Origin: Synaphobranchus kaupii
Taxonomy: Eukaryota > Chordata > Actinopteri > Anguilliformes > Synaphobranchidae
Direction of reading: 5' to 3'
DNA: 64,000 nucleotides
Assembly: GCA_029718625.1 (NCBI GenBank)
Contig: CM056377.1
Span: 110,842,407-110,906,406 of the forward strand
Shown here in pieces: positions 27,550 to 40,079 of the stretch. Within the stretch, counting starts at the first letter, position 1, and the number at the start of each line of letters is the position of its first letter. Below the pieces are notes generated by a model. That model was not told the origin of the DNA. It saw only the letters and a list, made by a program, of their open reading frames with translations, and made no database searches. The position numbers and the translations under genes were made by a program.

Positions 27550-28931
27550 TATATAATCCAAACTAGAATCCATACTAGAGTCCAAATGGTTAACTATTTG
27601 CTACTGATAAACAGAGGAAATTCAAATCTGAATCTTTCCTCTCATGCTGTGAACTCTAACTGAACATTGACTGCCTGCCAGCCTCTTTTTGCAGTTTTTA
27701 AGAGTCATTTCATGCTCTGACTGGATTTTACCAGATTTAATTTCTAGTACGAACACAAGAAAAAGCCACCAAAATACGAAGAAAAGATTAGGGTTTGTGC
27801 AGAAATCGATGAGAGACATTATTGAGAGAGCTGGAGAGGTTCAATTTCACAATCTCCTCCTGTGACTCCACACAAACTCCTGCCCCACATTCACTGCTAA
27901 TCCCTTGAGGTCCGTGGGCCAGAGAGAACTGCTTGTCTTTTCAGGGAGGCTTTAGACAGGAATAAATATATTTGTTTTAAGAAGACTTGCTAGTGTTTAT
28001 CCAAGACACTGTTCATGCACATCCACACACTGACGTCTTTATGGGAGTTGTAATATCATTACGTACCAGGACCCGACCTGCCCTGCCCTGCCAGTTTGGG
28101 TGAGCTGCAAGGCATACTCTGTAACGTTGAGAGATACTGTATAGCCAAGGACAGCCATGCCTGATCTGCTCACATCAGACTGCTCTGACCAGCCCGGCCA
28201 AGTTAATTAAATGTAATATTTTCCCTTGTTGAGTGAAAGACAGAGCCACTTCTGTATTGTTTCAAGTCCTTTGTAGGATTTAAAGACAAAAAAAGACCAT
28301 GACACACGGCTCCTTATATCCATATCAGCTGTGGCTATTGATTGGTACGTGGTTTCATTTTTATTGAAACATTTTCAGAAGTCTCCACTGTGAATAAGGA
28401 AACCTAGGAGGAAATACTACCTGTGGTGGTAACTGCCACCAGTAAACAGGAAACCTGGGAAGCCCACAGAAATAGCAAAGCCGTGCATGGAGTATTAAGC
28501 CCTAATGCCCCGGTGTCTCCTCAATACAAATGGTACGTCAATTATTTGTGATATTGAATATGAATTTACAATGAGGCAATTACAACCCAAGGCAAGCATT
28601 GCACAGCATACATCTTCCTTGCAATACAGTCAATATATGCATAATGTTAGGCAGTGCCTCCCTGCTTGCCTGGACTGATTGATGGCATGCTGTCACCCGT
28701 CCATGAAAAAGTACAAGGCAAGTACCTCTCCAACCCTCCCTGCTCCACGTTTTTCCGTCTTCTCCGAAAACAGGATTCGTGAATCCCCCTCCCCAGCACC
28801 CTGTACCTGCATCAGGTTAACCGGCAGCGTGTAAAAATAATTTCCTTTTGCGGAGTCATGGATGTTTTTTTGTTTTTTTTAAAGCGAACATAGCGACACT
28901 ATCTTCGCCAACGCGCCTCAGCAGGGGCGAA

Positions 28932-28955
28932 GGGGGGGGGGGGGGGGGGGGGGGG
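28932..28955. repeat. poly-G tract
   Basis: 24 consecutive G on the + strand (C on the transcript strand), just upstream of the GC-rich minisatellite. Confidence 0.95.
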
Positions 28956-29039
28956 TGGTCACGGGGGACCGGCATGATAGATGGAGCCCGAGAACCCCTT
29001 TCCCTCCTTCTGCTCCCAGGAGCCTGGGAGCGGCCTTCT

Positions 29040-29245
29040 GGGGGAGCCCATCACCTACCGAACGGTGGGGGGGTGCCCACCTGCCCCGAGCGGGAGCACG
29101 CGGAGGTGGGGGAGCCCATCACCTACCAAACGGTGGGGGGTGCCCACCTGCCCCGAGCGGGAGCACGCGGAGGTGGGGGAGGCCATCACCTACCGAACGG
29201 TGGGGGGTGCCCACCTACCCCGAACGGGAGCACGCGGAGGCGGGC
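29040..29245. repeat. GC-rich 67-68-bp minisatellite
   Basis: Three units starting near CATCACCTACC at 29049, 29117 and 29184, each with GAACGGTGGGGGG (or AAACGG), TGCCCACCTGCCCCGAGC and GGGAGCACGCGGAGG. All three forward frames are open, which reflects absence of TAA/TAG/TGA in the unit rather than a gene. Confidence 0.93.
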
Positions 29246-30254
29246 GGTAAGGAGGGAAAGGGTGCCCGTGACTAGCCTGACAATGCGGGGCAAAATGTAA
29301 GGCATAGAATCTTGGTGGTGGCCAAATTTTGGATAGTAAAATCTCTGGGAATTAATTATCTTCTGAAAGAATGTGCTAGATGCCCATGTTGTTTAAAGCG
29401 AGGCACGGTAGGACATATGAGTTCTTTGGGCACAGCTGGTCTGAAAAATTAATGAAAGAGATCTATTCCAAGCACTGTCGCTGGTTAGCTTTCCAAATCC
29501 CTCTAAATGGGTTCCTCGTGGTTTGAAAAGTTGGAGGCTGAAGTTTGCGTTGTATTACTGAATCCTGAAATTTTGGTAAGTGACCCGAAATATGTATGTG
29601 GTTAGTGTATAAACAGTTTTCAACCCATACACACTGTCCTAGATTGAACAAGTGATGGTGTAGGCTGTGTACCATATAAACAAATGTAAAATAAATTGAG
29701 CAATCATATGCTCAATGCAGTATTCAGAGGAGAGTATAGCTTTTCTTTGGGATTATTCTGCTGTTCTGGGAGTAGTGTGGAAGAAAGCCGCATGGACTGT
29801 AGGGGGTGAAGAGAGCTGTGTGAGAGATATATTTCACCAGCTTCTGCCTCCCTGTTTTCATTTTGGCTGATTTCGTAACGCTCTGAGTAAGTCATCCAGC
29901 ATTTCAATGTTTAATTATACAGCCTCTTTTCAATCCCCCAAAAAAGCTGATTCGGGTAAATAAACATTCATAAGCAATTACAGGAACTGTTTTAAGCCAG
30001 AGTCTGTTCTTGGGCAGACCCGGCATTCAGAATTCGGGCAAAGAGCAATATTTGCCAAATCTCAACAAAAGAACACAACAGGAACATTTTAATCGGCCTT
30101 AGAGAATGTACACCGAGTCACAACAACGCAAAGCCGGGCCTACAGAAAAGCGCTTGTCTGCTCCTGGACGATGCACACTGTACACACTGTGAAAGGCGCT
30201 CGCTCAGCACTTCGCTCAGCGCTGATCATCAAACCGACTGCAGGAGAGACCTAC

Positions 30255-30425
30255 ATTTCAACTCCAAGCGGATGAAGTCCGTGTTGCCCAGGTTCTCCAG
30301 GAACACGCCGTAAGGGGCGGAGGTCTTGAAGTAGAAGGAAATGTCAGCACTTGTCTCTCCCTGGAAGGTGGAGAAGTGGAGGTAGGAGGAGGGTATGGTG
30401 AAGGACGCGGCATTCCAGTAATTAC
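30255..30425 (-). CDS. cntnap2: cntnap2-like exon iii (start of laminin-G domain 3)
   Basis: Joined to the previous exon it reads [11 protein letters not shown], then [20 protein letters not shown], then [20 protein letters not shown] and IRLELK. This is the N-terminal half of the third laminin-G domain of CNTNAP2. LamG domains in this family mediate extracellular adhesion and contactin binding. The acceptor is CTCGCAG above 30425 and the donor is GTAGGT at 30254-30249. Length is 171 nt, phase 1 to phase 1, so the exon is symmetric. The intron to the previous exon is the largest in the window (about 22.6 kb) and full of transposons. The codon split across the junction gives Ser where I recall Arg in mammals, an ordinary substitution. 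Confidence 0.95.
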
Positions 30426-31522
30426 CTGCGAGACAGACAGATGAACAGAAAAAGTCAGCCTCGTTTTTTGGAAGTGCTCAGAGAGCCTGAATGAGAACGC
30501 CCTTAAAGGAAGGTTAATGGTTTACAATGCATCCAGACATCCTTCTCAATGTGCAAGCTGTAGTTCCCCACAGTCCAAGAAAAGCTCTATTAAATCATAA
30601 ATCAGCTTGCACCCTGGATCTATGAATTTGTATGAATACACAATGCAATTATGCAATCCCCTGAAGAGACACTACACGCTTTCCAAAAATTAGATTAAAA
30701 ATCCTTTCACTGTCAAATCATGCCAGCCTTCACTTGGCAACTCAGAGGGATGTCCACTTCTCTGCCTGACTTCTGACCAGTAGCATATACTGACAATCCT
30801 CCCAAGTTTTATCCCTGGCAGTCAATGATTTAAAATTTAGTTATAATATAAGCTCCATAGTTCTGACATGTAGCTGTTGTGATACAGACAAGATAAAGAT
30901 CCACAGTTGCACAGAAAGACATTTAAGATTCCTGATCCATATTCTGTAAAAAAAAAAAACAACAACAACAAACAAAGCTAAGCTTGTTGCCTGAGCAACT
31001 GAGGTCTCTGGCTTCCACACTCGCCATGTAAAGTTGTCACTGCATTTCCTGTTGGGGGGGGGGGGGGTCAATTTTTAAATGCCTGAAACTTCCTTCACCA
31101 TCAGATTTTGGTGAGAGCCCTGTCGGGCTGAATAATTCAAACAAGCATAGTAGGACTGTTACTGTTTCTCGGGGGCCTGACAATGAGCCTTAAAAACAGG
31201 AAGGCAGAGATTGACAGGCAATCCGGAGGAAGCTCTCTCTTCATTCGGCCAGTCACCTGGATTCCAGGCTTACACTATAATGGAAGTTCCGGAATAAATC
31301 ACCATCGCCCCAGTGGAAAATAATGCAAAGTGTTCTTCTAAGCCGCTTCTGTGGTCTTCTGAACTCAGCTGTCAGAGGAACGACAGCGGGGCAGTCACGG
31401 GGTGAATAGTGACTTTGATATTCTGTTTTAAAATAAAATATCCGCCTGTCTTGTAATTAAAGGATAACATTTACTTCAGCGCTATCTTGCTTTACTTGAT
31501 AAATTTGTTATTTGCACTCCTT

Positions 31523-31592
31523 TACACACACACGCACGCATGCACGCCCACACACACACACACACTCACGCACGCACGCACGCATGCATATA
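31523..31592. repeat. CA/ACGC microsatellite
   Basis: Mixed (CA)n and (ACGC)n with ATGC interruptions. Confidence 0.9.
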
Positions 31593-31847
31593 CTGTACAC
31601 ACGGGTTGGAGAACAAAAAATGTAAATGGATCAATGTGCCCTTTTGATAAAGTAAAGGTGCCATGGTAGCGCCCCTACAATGGAGGGTAGGCATTGAAGA
31701 CGCATAGGCGTCATGTGCATCCCTATCACTAGTTCGGTTGTAATACTAAAATTTTGCAGGACAACAGATGTGTCTTATTGTATTACCTAACTGCTGCCTG
31801 GAAACGGAAGCAAAAAGTTTCATCACTGAATTCCTCTCTCTCAGACA

Positions 31848-31872
31848 AACACACACACACACACACACACAC
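31848..31872. repeat. CA microsatellite
   Basis: Short (CA)n following a CAGACAAA sequence. Confidence 0.9.
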
Positions 31873-33527
31873 TGGTCAGAGTGTGTGACTGATAGGAATG
31901 AGACATGGGTGGCAGAGAGGTTGGTATTTATGCTTGTTGGACCCTTGGTCTGCTCTCTGCCGGATCATTTCCTTGCAAGCAAATCTCAGCATGGCAGGAA
32001 GGACCTTGAGAAGTGCAAACATAAAACCATCCCGGATAGACCCACTTCACAAGACCATTTGCGCATGCCATACAAGGGTCTGTTTACATGCAACTGGGAG
32101 CTGTCTGACTCTAACGTCTGAGTAAGAACAATACAATGTCTGCCTCTGTGCCACAGAGATGAGATGCGATGGGATGAGGTCTACGGTCCCACAAGGGAAG
32201 GGCCAGCTTATCAGCAAGCCCCAGGAATAGCTTCATAGCGAGTCTGCCACACTCTGCTGTACGGCTTTTCTGTGTTCAACTCACAAACTGCGTATAACCA
32301 TCCATTGTGTGTCTGTTGTCTACTCATTATTTTAAGTTCCTTTTTTATTGGATTTTTAAATTTCTTTTAACATATTTACTTTTTTGGCAAAGAGGCAGGA
32401 TGTCTCAGGAGGGATAACACATCTTCTTTAAATGAAAAAAAGTGAAGAGAGGGACAAAACTAATTCACAGGTTAAACTTAATTGTTTCCGTTCTTTCACA
32501 CAAACTCACAAACACCTTGGAAACACCTCTACGCACATCTCGGAGCCTTGCATAAGTGGCGACGTCTCATAAGCGATGGGATTCTATGATTCTAACAACA
32601 CCAGTCACAAGGCAATAAATACTTGAGAGAAAACTTAACAAAACATAAATTTAGCAAATATATCACCTCACAAATGCATAAAAGAAGACATTATAGGTTG
32701 TAGGTCTCCAGACACTTTATTTACTTAAAATTTCCTTCGACTTCCTCATTCGACTGCCGTCTTTTTCTGAAAAGCACTTGGGCGCTCTGGACCACTTACA
32801 CAGGAGGGCAGAGCTCAGGGCAGGTATTTCGCCCTGAATACCATCCCATAGCTTTCTTTCTCTCTTTCTAAAGACATTAAGCACTGTTCTTGGGAATAAA
32901 TAAATAATCAAATAAATAGATAGACAGATAAATATATAAATAAATCGCGCCTTGACATTTGCAAATGAGTCGGTCCGTTTTCATCCCATCCATGCTCCTA
33001 TTAGTTCTGAAGCACCTCTTCCTTCTTGCTGTCTGCACTGTTTAGACTAATGACGAAAGAAGTGCAAGTTCAATTTTATTATTGGCTCTCATGGATCAGT
33101 CTCTGAAAGTGGGAAACTAACTGGCATAAACAAGAGACTGTCAAACAGGGCTCTATTTCCAACCTCGGTCGGTTAGTTACCCAAATGAAACTTTTACCAA
33201 CATCATCATGTACAGTGTATGTATGCATGTTTTTGGTTTTCATGTTTGCAAGTATGTATTTATATACGTATATACTGTATACACATCATGTTGGAGCTGA
33301 ACCAGATCTCATCGAGAGATTCAGTCAGCTTTTACTTATGTATATCATTATTTCCTTATTTTTGTGAACACTGACACATTTTTTTTTTTTTTTGAGATCC
33401 AAGCTAAAACATGTATGTTGATGGACCTTAAAAAAAGCTTTTTTTATGATTTATGTCCACAGGTGTATTGACGGAAACAAAAACATTTAGTATTTTATGT
33501 TAAAACCTCTGTAAAATTTAGAATTTA

Positions 33528-34533
33528 GGGCTCTATTTTCAAACCAGCGCAAGGGGACGGTATAGACAAACGCAAGCTTGTTGACAGCATCAACGTCTTA
33601 AAACTGGCGCTATGGCGTTTCTCAGCAATACCGCTAGGATCAACAAATTCTCAACATAACATCCTTTCGCTTGCGCTGCAGTGGGATGGGTGGCGCTGTC
33701 TGGGGCGTGTTCTAAAATACTTTCGGCTCAGTGACAATTTGAACTAACGAAAAACCCATTGCGTTATGATCAGCTGGAACCACCTCTTAGCGGGAACGCA
33801 ATAGACTCTGGCAATTTGGCAACTTATTCGTCATGTAGTTCTATGTAGTGTCTATAGGTGATGCCAACATTACACTTCCATTTAATGAACAAATAGCCTA
33901 TAATTATTATTAATTAATTAATTTTAATATAATTATTATTAATTAATTAATTTTAATTTAAACTACTAGAATAAAACAGGACAGCTTACAAGAAACTTGC
34001 GATCATGTAGGCCAATAGCCTATAATATATAAATTACACATTGACACAGTTGAATCATAAGCCTACCATTTGAATCATAATTATGCCTACATCACCTAAT
34101 GTAGGCTAATAAATGCATTCGCCACCTCCTGCCGTGCCTTCCGAACTTCTGGGAGACGAGGTGGTGTGGATTGTGATCCATAAATTACTACAGTCCTAGC
34201 CTGTACTTCTGTTGCAAGTATGTCTGATTCCTGTGCGGAAAATCGCTCTTGTCGTTGACGGTCCAGTGCGTTTGGGTTGCTCATTATGAAATTGCATGGA
34301 GCGATTGCGTTCCAACTGGCTTTTTTTTAAAGCATGAGAACAACAATTTGATTGGCTACCATAGAGACACACCTTGGACATTTAAACCCAGCCTTTTAGC
34401 AATACCGCCATAAGGTGCGCCAAGATTGGCGTCATGAAATTACCAAATTTCTCGCCGACACGCCCTCAGAGCGATACCGCCAAGCGATTACTCTTGCGTT
34501 CACCATTGCGTTTGGTTTATTAAAATAGAGCCC
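33528..34533. mobile_element. Harbinger-type non-autonomous element, copy 1
   Basis: 1006 bp. Ends are GGGCTCTATTTTCAAACC and TTTATTAAAATAGAGCCC, flanked by TTA on both sides (33525-33527 and 34534-34536). A 3-bp duplication fits PIF/Harbinger. It is nearly identical over its whole length to copy 2 at 50448-51421 but has an extra tandem copy of about 32 bp (TAATTATTATTAATTAATTA block) near 33900-33955. It contains a fragment of a Myb/SANT-like gene on the minus strand and no transposase. Confidence 0.92.
34096..34284 (-). pseudogene. Harbinger Myb/SANT-like protein, N-terminal fragment (copy 1)
   Basis: 62 codons starting MSNPNALDRQ, followed by RFSAQESDILATEVQARTVV and IYGSQSTPPRLPEVRKA. 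The F-x-x-x-E-x-x-x-L...V-x-A-R...IYG pattern is that of the Myb/SANT-like DNA-binding proteins that accompany Harbinger transposases (NAIF1-related family). The frame stops soon after VANAFISLH, so only the first helices are present. Probably a captured 5' exon or relic; no evidence of expression. Confidence 0.7.
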
Positions 34534-34712
34534 TTAGTATAATAATGAGTAACAACTGCTCTGGAGAACTTTCAGAACACTCCTTCTCAGGAAATCCACC
34601 TGATAGGTCAGTGAAAAAAAGGCATGTTAACAGAATAATCACAGGAAATCCCCTTCACTGCATATGACGTCAATGAAGATTCGCTGGAAAGGAGCACCTG
34701 TGTCAGTATATA

Positions 34713-35228
34713 CAGTTGAAGTCGGAAGTTTACATACACTTAGGTTGAAGTCATTAAAACTCATTTTTAACCACTCCACAGATGTCATGTTAGCAAACTA
34801 TCATGTTGGCAAGTCAGTTAGGACATCTACTTTGTGCATGATACAAGTAATTTTTCCAACATTTGTTTACAGACAGATTATTTCACTTTTAATTCACTAT
34901 ATCACAATTCCAGTGGGTCAGAAGTTTACATACACTAAGTTGACTGTGCCTTTACATTTTTTATATTTGGTCGCATATCCTTTGCATGCCATGACTTCCT
35001 GATGTCTCTGTCCCAACAACATCAAAAGACTCTTGATATCTTATTTTCTGGTACTCTTACAAGCGATACTATAACGTCTCTGCATTTTAATGGCTTATGT
35101 CATGCACCAAGTAGATGTCCTAACTGACTAGTCAACACTATAGTTTGCTAACATGAAATCTGTGGAGTGGTTAAAAATGAGTTTTAATGACTTCAACCTA
35201 AGTGTATGTAAACTTCCGACTTCAACTG
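34713..35228. mobile_element. Sleeping Beauty-type Tc1 MITE
   Basis: Starts CAGTTGAAGTCGGAAGTTTA after TA (34711-34712) and ends ACTTCCGACTTCAACTG. The left arm has both outer and inner direct repeats (inner GGGTCAGAAGTTTACATACA near 34916). The right arm keeps only the outer one, because a deletion removed the core's right half and the inner repeat. The core start (TTTGGTCGCATATCCTTTGC, TCTTGATATCTTATTTTCTG) is the same as in the 1.8-4.0-kb element. It has no ORF. Confidence 0.92.
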
Positions 35229-38200
35229 CACTTACAATCTTACAACTCTGCACACTAACACACTTTCAATGTTGCAAATGTAGGCTCCTAAGCTCTCACT
35301 GTCCTTTATAATCATCCTCCTTAATCTGTCTGTGGTCTGACTTGCCATACATCACTCATATTAAATTCAATATTCAATATACGCCTCAGCAGTGATGGAA
35401 TGAGTTAAGTACCTCGCAGAGGAGAGCAGAGTCACTGCCCCTCTGAAGGCTTGCCCCTTTACACTGTGCCTGGGGTCGTCCTGTTTTCAACTACACTCAC
35501 TTGCTGGCTGATTTGGGATCTATAGCACACATCTGCTCTTTTTGTAACTGTACAGATAGTCGACATCTAGTTACAGTTCCTGATTTACAGTACACTGTAG
35601 TTACTTAGGGATTCGTTTTTATTGATTGAGATGGCTCTGTGCTGCCTTTTACACAGATATATACCCCAATACACCCAATATGCACTGTGCTGGACTATGT
35701 CTTATTCAAACTGTTCAGTGCAATTTCTAATGCTTTTTTAACTTCATAGATTTCAAATAAAAAATGGTTCCAAGCTAATTTACATTTTAATGTATTCTTT
35801 ATATCCAGAGCTTTAAAAATGTAGTAAGTAATTAACACAGAGAAAGGAATGTTGTATTGACAGAACAGAGTTTAAACAGAAGTATAGTGGCAATATTAAG
35901 GTAAAAGCATGAGTTGCAGTAATTTGGAATACAAACGGACATAAACTTGCTGTAAAGAAAATCCCAACCCAGAACTGCCTGGTGCTACGGGATGACCACA
36001 GGCAGAGTAACATCCATCACTTCAAATGACTTTCACACCAGAAATCACATTTACATGACCAAATTATTTAATTTGGTAAATACACAATATACTGATCAAC
36101 TTGAAACAGATCGCTGCCAAATATCAATGATAGTTCACTACTGGCTGATATCAATGAAATAAGAAATGCATTATGTAATGAGTTTCAGGCCATCAGATGG
36201 AAAAGAGGAAAAATAATTTTTTTCAAAGAGTTGAGATTGATTTTGATTGAAAAAAGCCAATGTTTTGGTCCCCTGCAGCACAGGTTTTAGATAATAAAAT
36301 ATATATTTTTAGAGCAATGCAGTGTGGAAAACAACTGTAAATATGTTACACTTTGGGCAGGTTTCACACATGCAGGTTAAATGGTTTAGCAGCTCCCTGA
36401 AAATGATTACATTCAATATGTTTACTCATTAATCCTGTGCAAATAATATGAATAATATTCATTCATGGACGGCCATGAATATCTCTGAGACAGTAGTGGG
36501 ATTTTCAATCAATGAAAATAAATGCTGTAACAAGAACCAATCCTGAATCAATCAAGGGAAGCAACCAGAATCAATTAAGCATAAATAAGCATTTGATACA
36601 ATACACAATAAGTTAAATACTTCAGATATAAGAGCTCTGCATAAATCGAAACTGTTTAAAATTTAAAATTACTCTACCAATTCTTTTGTGTGCAAATCAT
36701 GCATTAGAATAGCCTAGAATGGCCCCATTAAAAGTTAGCTGCTGTGAGGTGGAAAACCAAGCTCTTGACTCGTCTTTCATTTAGAAATTGAACAGATGCT
36801 GTTTGCCTACCAGGACCTCAAAAATTATAATTTGAGTGATGCAAGTTAATGGGTGCCAGGTAAAAAGGCATGCGAGTCTAAACTGAAAAGCTTTGTTAAA
36901 GTCAGAACAAAGTTGATGTTCATTGAGGTCATGATGGCAGTGCAATAAAGCAGTTTGACTAGTGGCTGTGCAAGCATCTCCAGATGGCAATGCTCATTTT
37001 CGAAAAAACACATCAATTCAACAAAACAAGTGATAATCCAAGTGCCAGCGAAAATTAAATAGCAGCACATACAAGGATGGATGAGGTGCTGTTTCATAAA
37101 ATGAATAAGGAGAAAGCACTGTCTTGAACGTAGTTATGTACTGTTCAATATGAACTGGAAAATGAAACCTGCTTCGCAGGAATGCATAAATCAAAACCCA
37201 ACACGACTCAATTTATGTTTCCAATAAATTATCCTCTTCTAACTCACACTAGAGCCAGTGCAGACGACCAAACATTAGTCATTATGAGCCAGATTCAGAG
37301 TTGAGATAATCACGCGCAAATAGCACTTACTCACAAAATTCCGCTTAACTTAAGCTATTTGTGATTCAGATATTTGACTTATCTGCTTTTTAAAAACTGT
37401 CTCTCCAGTATATAAGAGCATGGGGCAGAGATTTGCTGAAAATGAGGCATGTTTGCAAGATATGTGGATTCAGAATTTTCAGCTAATCATATTTTATTTT
37501 TTTGGAGAAAAAAAATTAATAATCATCCGCAATAGATGATTATGAAAAATACAGCATTTTTCTGCAATTGTAAATGGATGTTAGAATGAGTGCGTGTTAT
37601 TTGAGTATTCCCTTGGCCTACTTGCAATTATCAAAGATCTGTCATAAAAAAAGAAAAATAAGTAAAATTGTATAATTGACCTTCTGTGTCATATCATTGA
37701 ATTTAAAGCACATGATTTAAATGTCATTATATCCGTGGAGGTTTATTAAGCCTCCAGATCTGTGGTGGCCGTATTCGTCTAACAACGTGCCTGGTAGTGA
37801 ATGTGCTCTTGTGTTTATGGGAGAGGGGGAGGCGTGTCTGGCAGAGAAGGGAAAGGGTATACTGTACCTATAGTAAATGCTTTGGGATTAAGTGATAGAC
37901 AGTGTCTGGATAGTTTTCACTTTGGCAGCGGAACGATTTTGTACCTGTGTCAGCTCGATTATCACAATGACTTGCCTTGCGTAAATTGCGCACAGAGGCG
38001 TAGGTTGTTTTACTTGTCCGATGCATTGAAATTAAAGGCAAATGTGGTACTTAAAAGCACTGTCACTGGCACGTTGAAAAAGCATACCCACACAAACATT
38101 GTTTTAGTAGAAACCTGGAAACCCAAGGGGCAGGTACCAGAAACAGGTCATTAGAATGTGATGCCCTGTGCCACCCACATTTTGAGATAAGCACCTACGG

Positions 38201-39366
38201 AGCTTGAGTTAGAATACGGCATAGATTACCCCGCGCAGGAGAGACACTTTAAGTGCGTGACTTAAATTGGCCATCTCCGAACCCCCGCTCTATGTGAGAA
38301 AAACCAAATATTTATTTCCAGTAACACTCTCTGAAACTGCTTTAAGGTCACAGTTTGGAGATGTTGGGTTTGACTCGGAAGATCGGCTTATAAAAATAGT
38401 GTACATTTGTATTCCCATCTGTTGACTTCACTAGAGGTCACAGAAAGAGTGAAGATTGATAAATAGATGGGGCTATAGCTGTAGAAAATAACAGAAATTA
38501 ACTTTTTTGTCGATTATTTATAATTATTTTTTTCTGGATTTGCTACTAGACTGTGGGGCCCATGCAAACACTGGAAAGTGAGCACTCATCAGACCATGAT
38601 TCCTTGGATAATGAAAACCCCTTTGGCCTACTGTGTCAAAATAGCTCTCCTGCCTTGAGTACTCATTATCTAGTGCCATCACTGACATCAGTGCCAATAG
38701 AGACTATAATTCAGATCTTTCTTTTTAAAGTAGTCAGCTCTTTTTTCAGCATTTCCAAGCACATTTTCTCCCGTAAATGGCAAGAATAGAGGATTCCAGA
38801 AATGTGCTAGCCATGCCTAAGAGTAACACCATGGAAATGATCTCCCTCTCAGAAAAGCACTTGCCTTTCCATTAACGGTTCCCAGTTGAAAATGAGATAG
38901 GCCATTCCACTGAAATGCTTGGAGATGCAATTTTAGATGCTCTTATTTTTATTGTTGCCTCAACAAGCATACTGTCTACAGTAGATACTGTCCCCGCTCT
39001 TCCTCTATACAGTATGGCAACACGGAATCTTCATAAGCAGTTTGGTGAAATACCCTTTTCATGAAAAGTTCCACTTTAATTTATAAAGAATTAGTGTTGA
39101 CAATAAATGCTCTTACTTGTTAAGAGAATAGAAAAACAAATATGGCCAACATGTACATTGCCTTCAGTAAATAACCGTTCAGACATTGTATATTTCTGTT
39201 CTTTGGCAGTGAACCAGCTTCCATTCTCAGTGATCAATGTGTTTTCCGTGCACAGAATAACAAATAGGAGAAGCTGACAGTCATAACCAAGACTACCATA
39301 CAATTCTGCACAGGAATGCTCTTTCGATCATGTATGAAATGGGCTCCAACTAAGTTTAATGGTTGG

Positions 39367-39894
39367 CCCAGGTGAAAAAGTAGTATACTTTAGTATAATA
39401 AAAATATAATTCAAGTATACAAAGGTTATCACAAGTATACTTTTCCTTTTTGTACTTAATTTGAAGTATGTTTAAAATGTACTTTTAAAAAGTGTACTTC
39501 AAGTATAGTCTCAAACACATCGTAATACTTTTAAAGGTTGTTTCAAATGCACTGGTGACATAATGAAATTGTACTGCAAGTACTGCAACCAATCATACTT
39601 TTTGTTAGTGCACTTAAATATACTTAAGTACACTAAAAATAATCCAATTTTAACATACAGACATGCAGACAGTGCACTAAAGTATACTAAACATAGTCCC
39701 ATTTTAACATACACACTGCACTTGAAGTACATTTAAGTATGACTTAAGTTCTACTTTTTAACAACTTTAGTGCACTTAGTATACTTAGTAGTTCTTAGTA
39801 TTACTCCACAGGCACTGCCAATTTAGCACAAAGTACATAATAAGTAGAAAAACTACTAAAAGTATATCTCAAGTATAATCTTTTTTCACCTGGG
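39367..39894. mobile_element. palindromic MITE rich in AAGTATACTT-type motifs
   Basis: Terminal sequences CCCAGGTGAAAAAGTA and CTTTTTTCACCTGGG are inverted repeats. The interior is built of recurring AGTATACTT, AAGTGCAC and TTAAGTATAC blocks on both strands. 528 bp, no ORF. Target duplication is unclear, so the superfamily is not assigned. Confidence 0.7.
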
Positions 39895-40079
39895 GGTATA
39901 CAATTCAACAGCAGTACTTGCACTGCAGTACACTGGTCTTAGTGGAATTTTCTGTTTTTTAAATTTATTTTCTCACCGTCTGGTAGCTATACAAACAACA
40001 GAATTAGTTGTGTCATATTGAACGCATTTATATCCCTCTAGGCTTTAAAGGGATCAGATAAAATCACTTATAGCCAGCA

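Noticed and set aside
28848..29300. Overlapping GC-rich forward frames
   Set aside because: Caused by the G24 tract and the stop-free 67-bp minisatellite.
37801..38154. 117-codon plus-strand frame
   Set aside because: No recognisable motif; chance open frame in intron.
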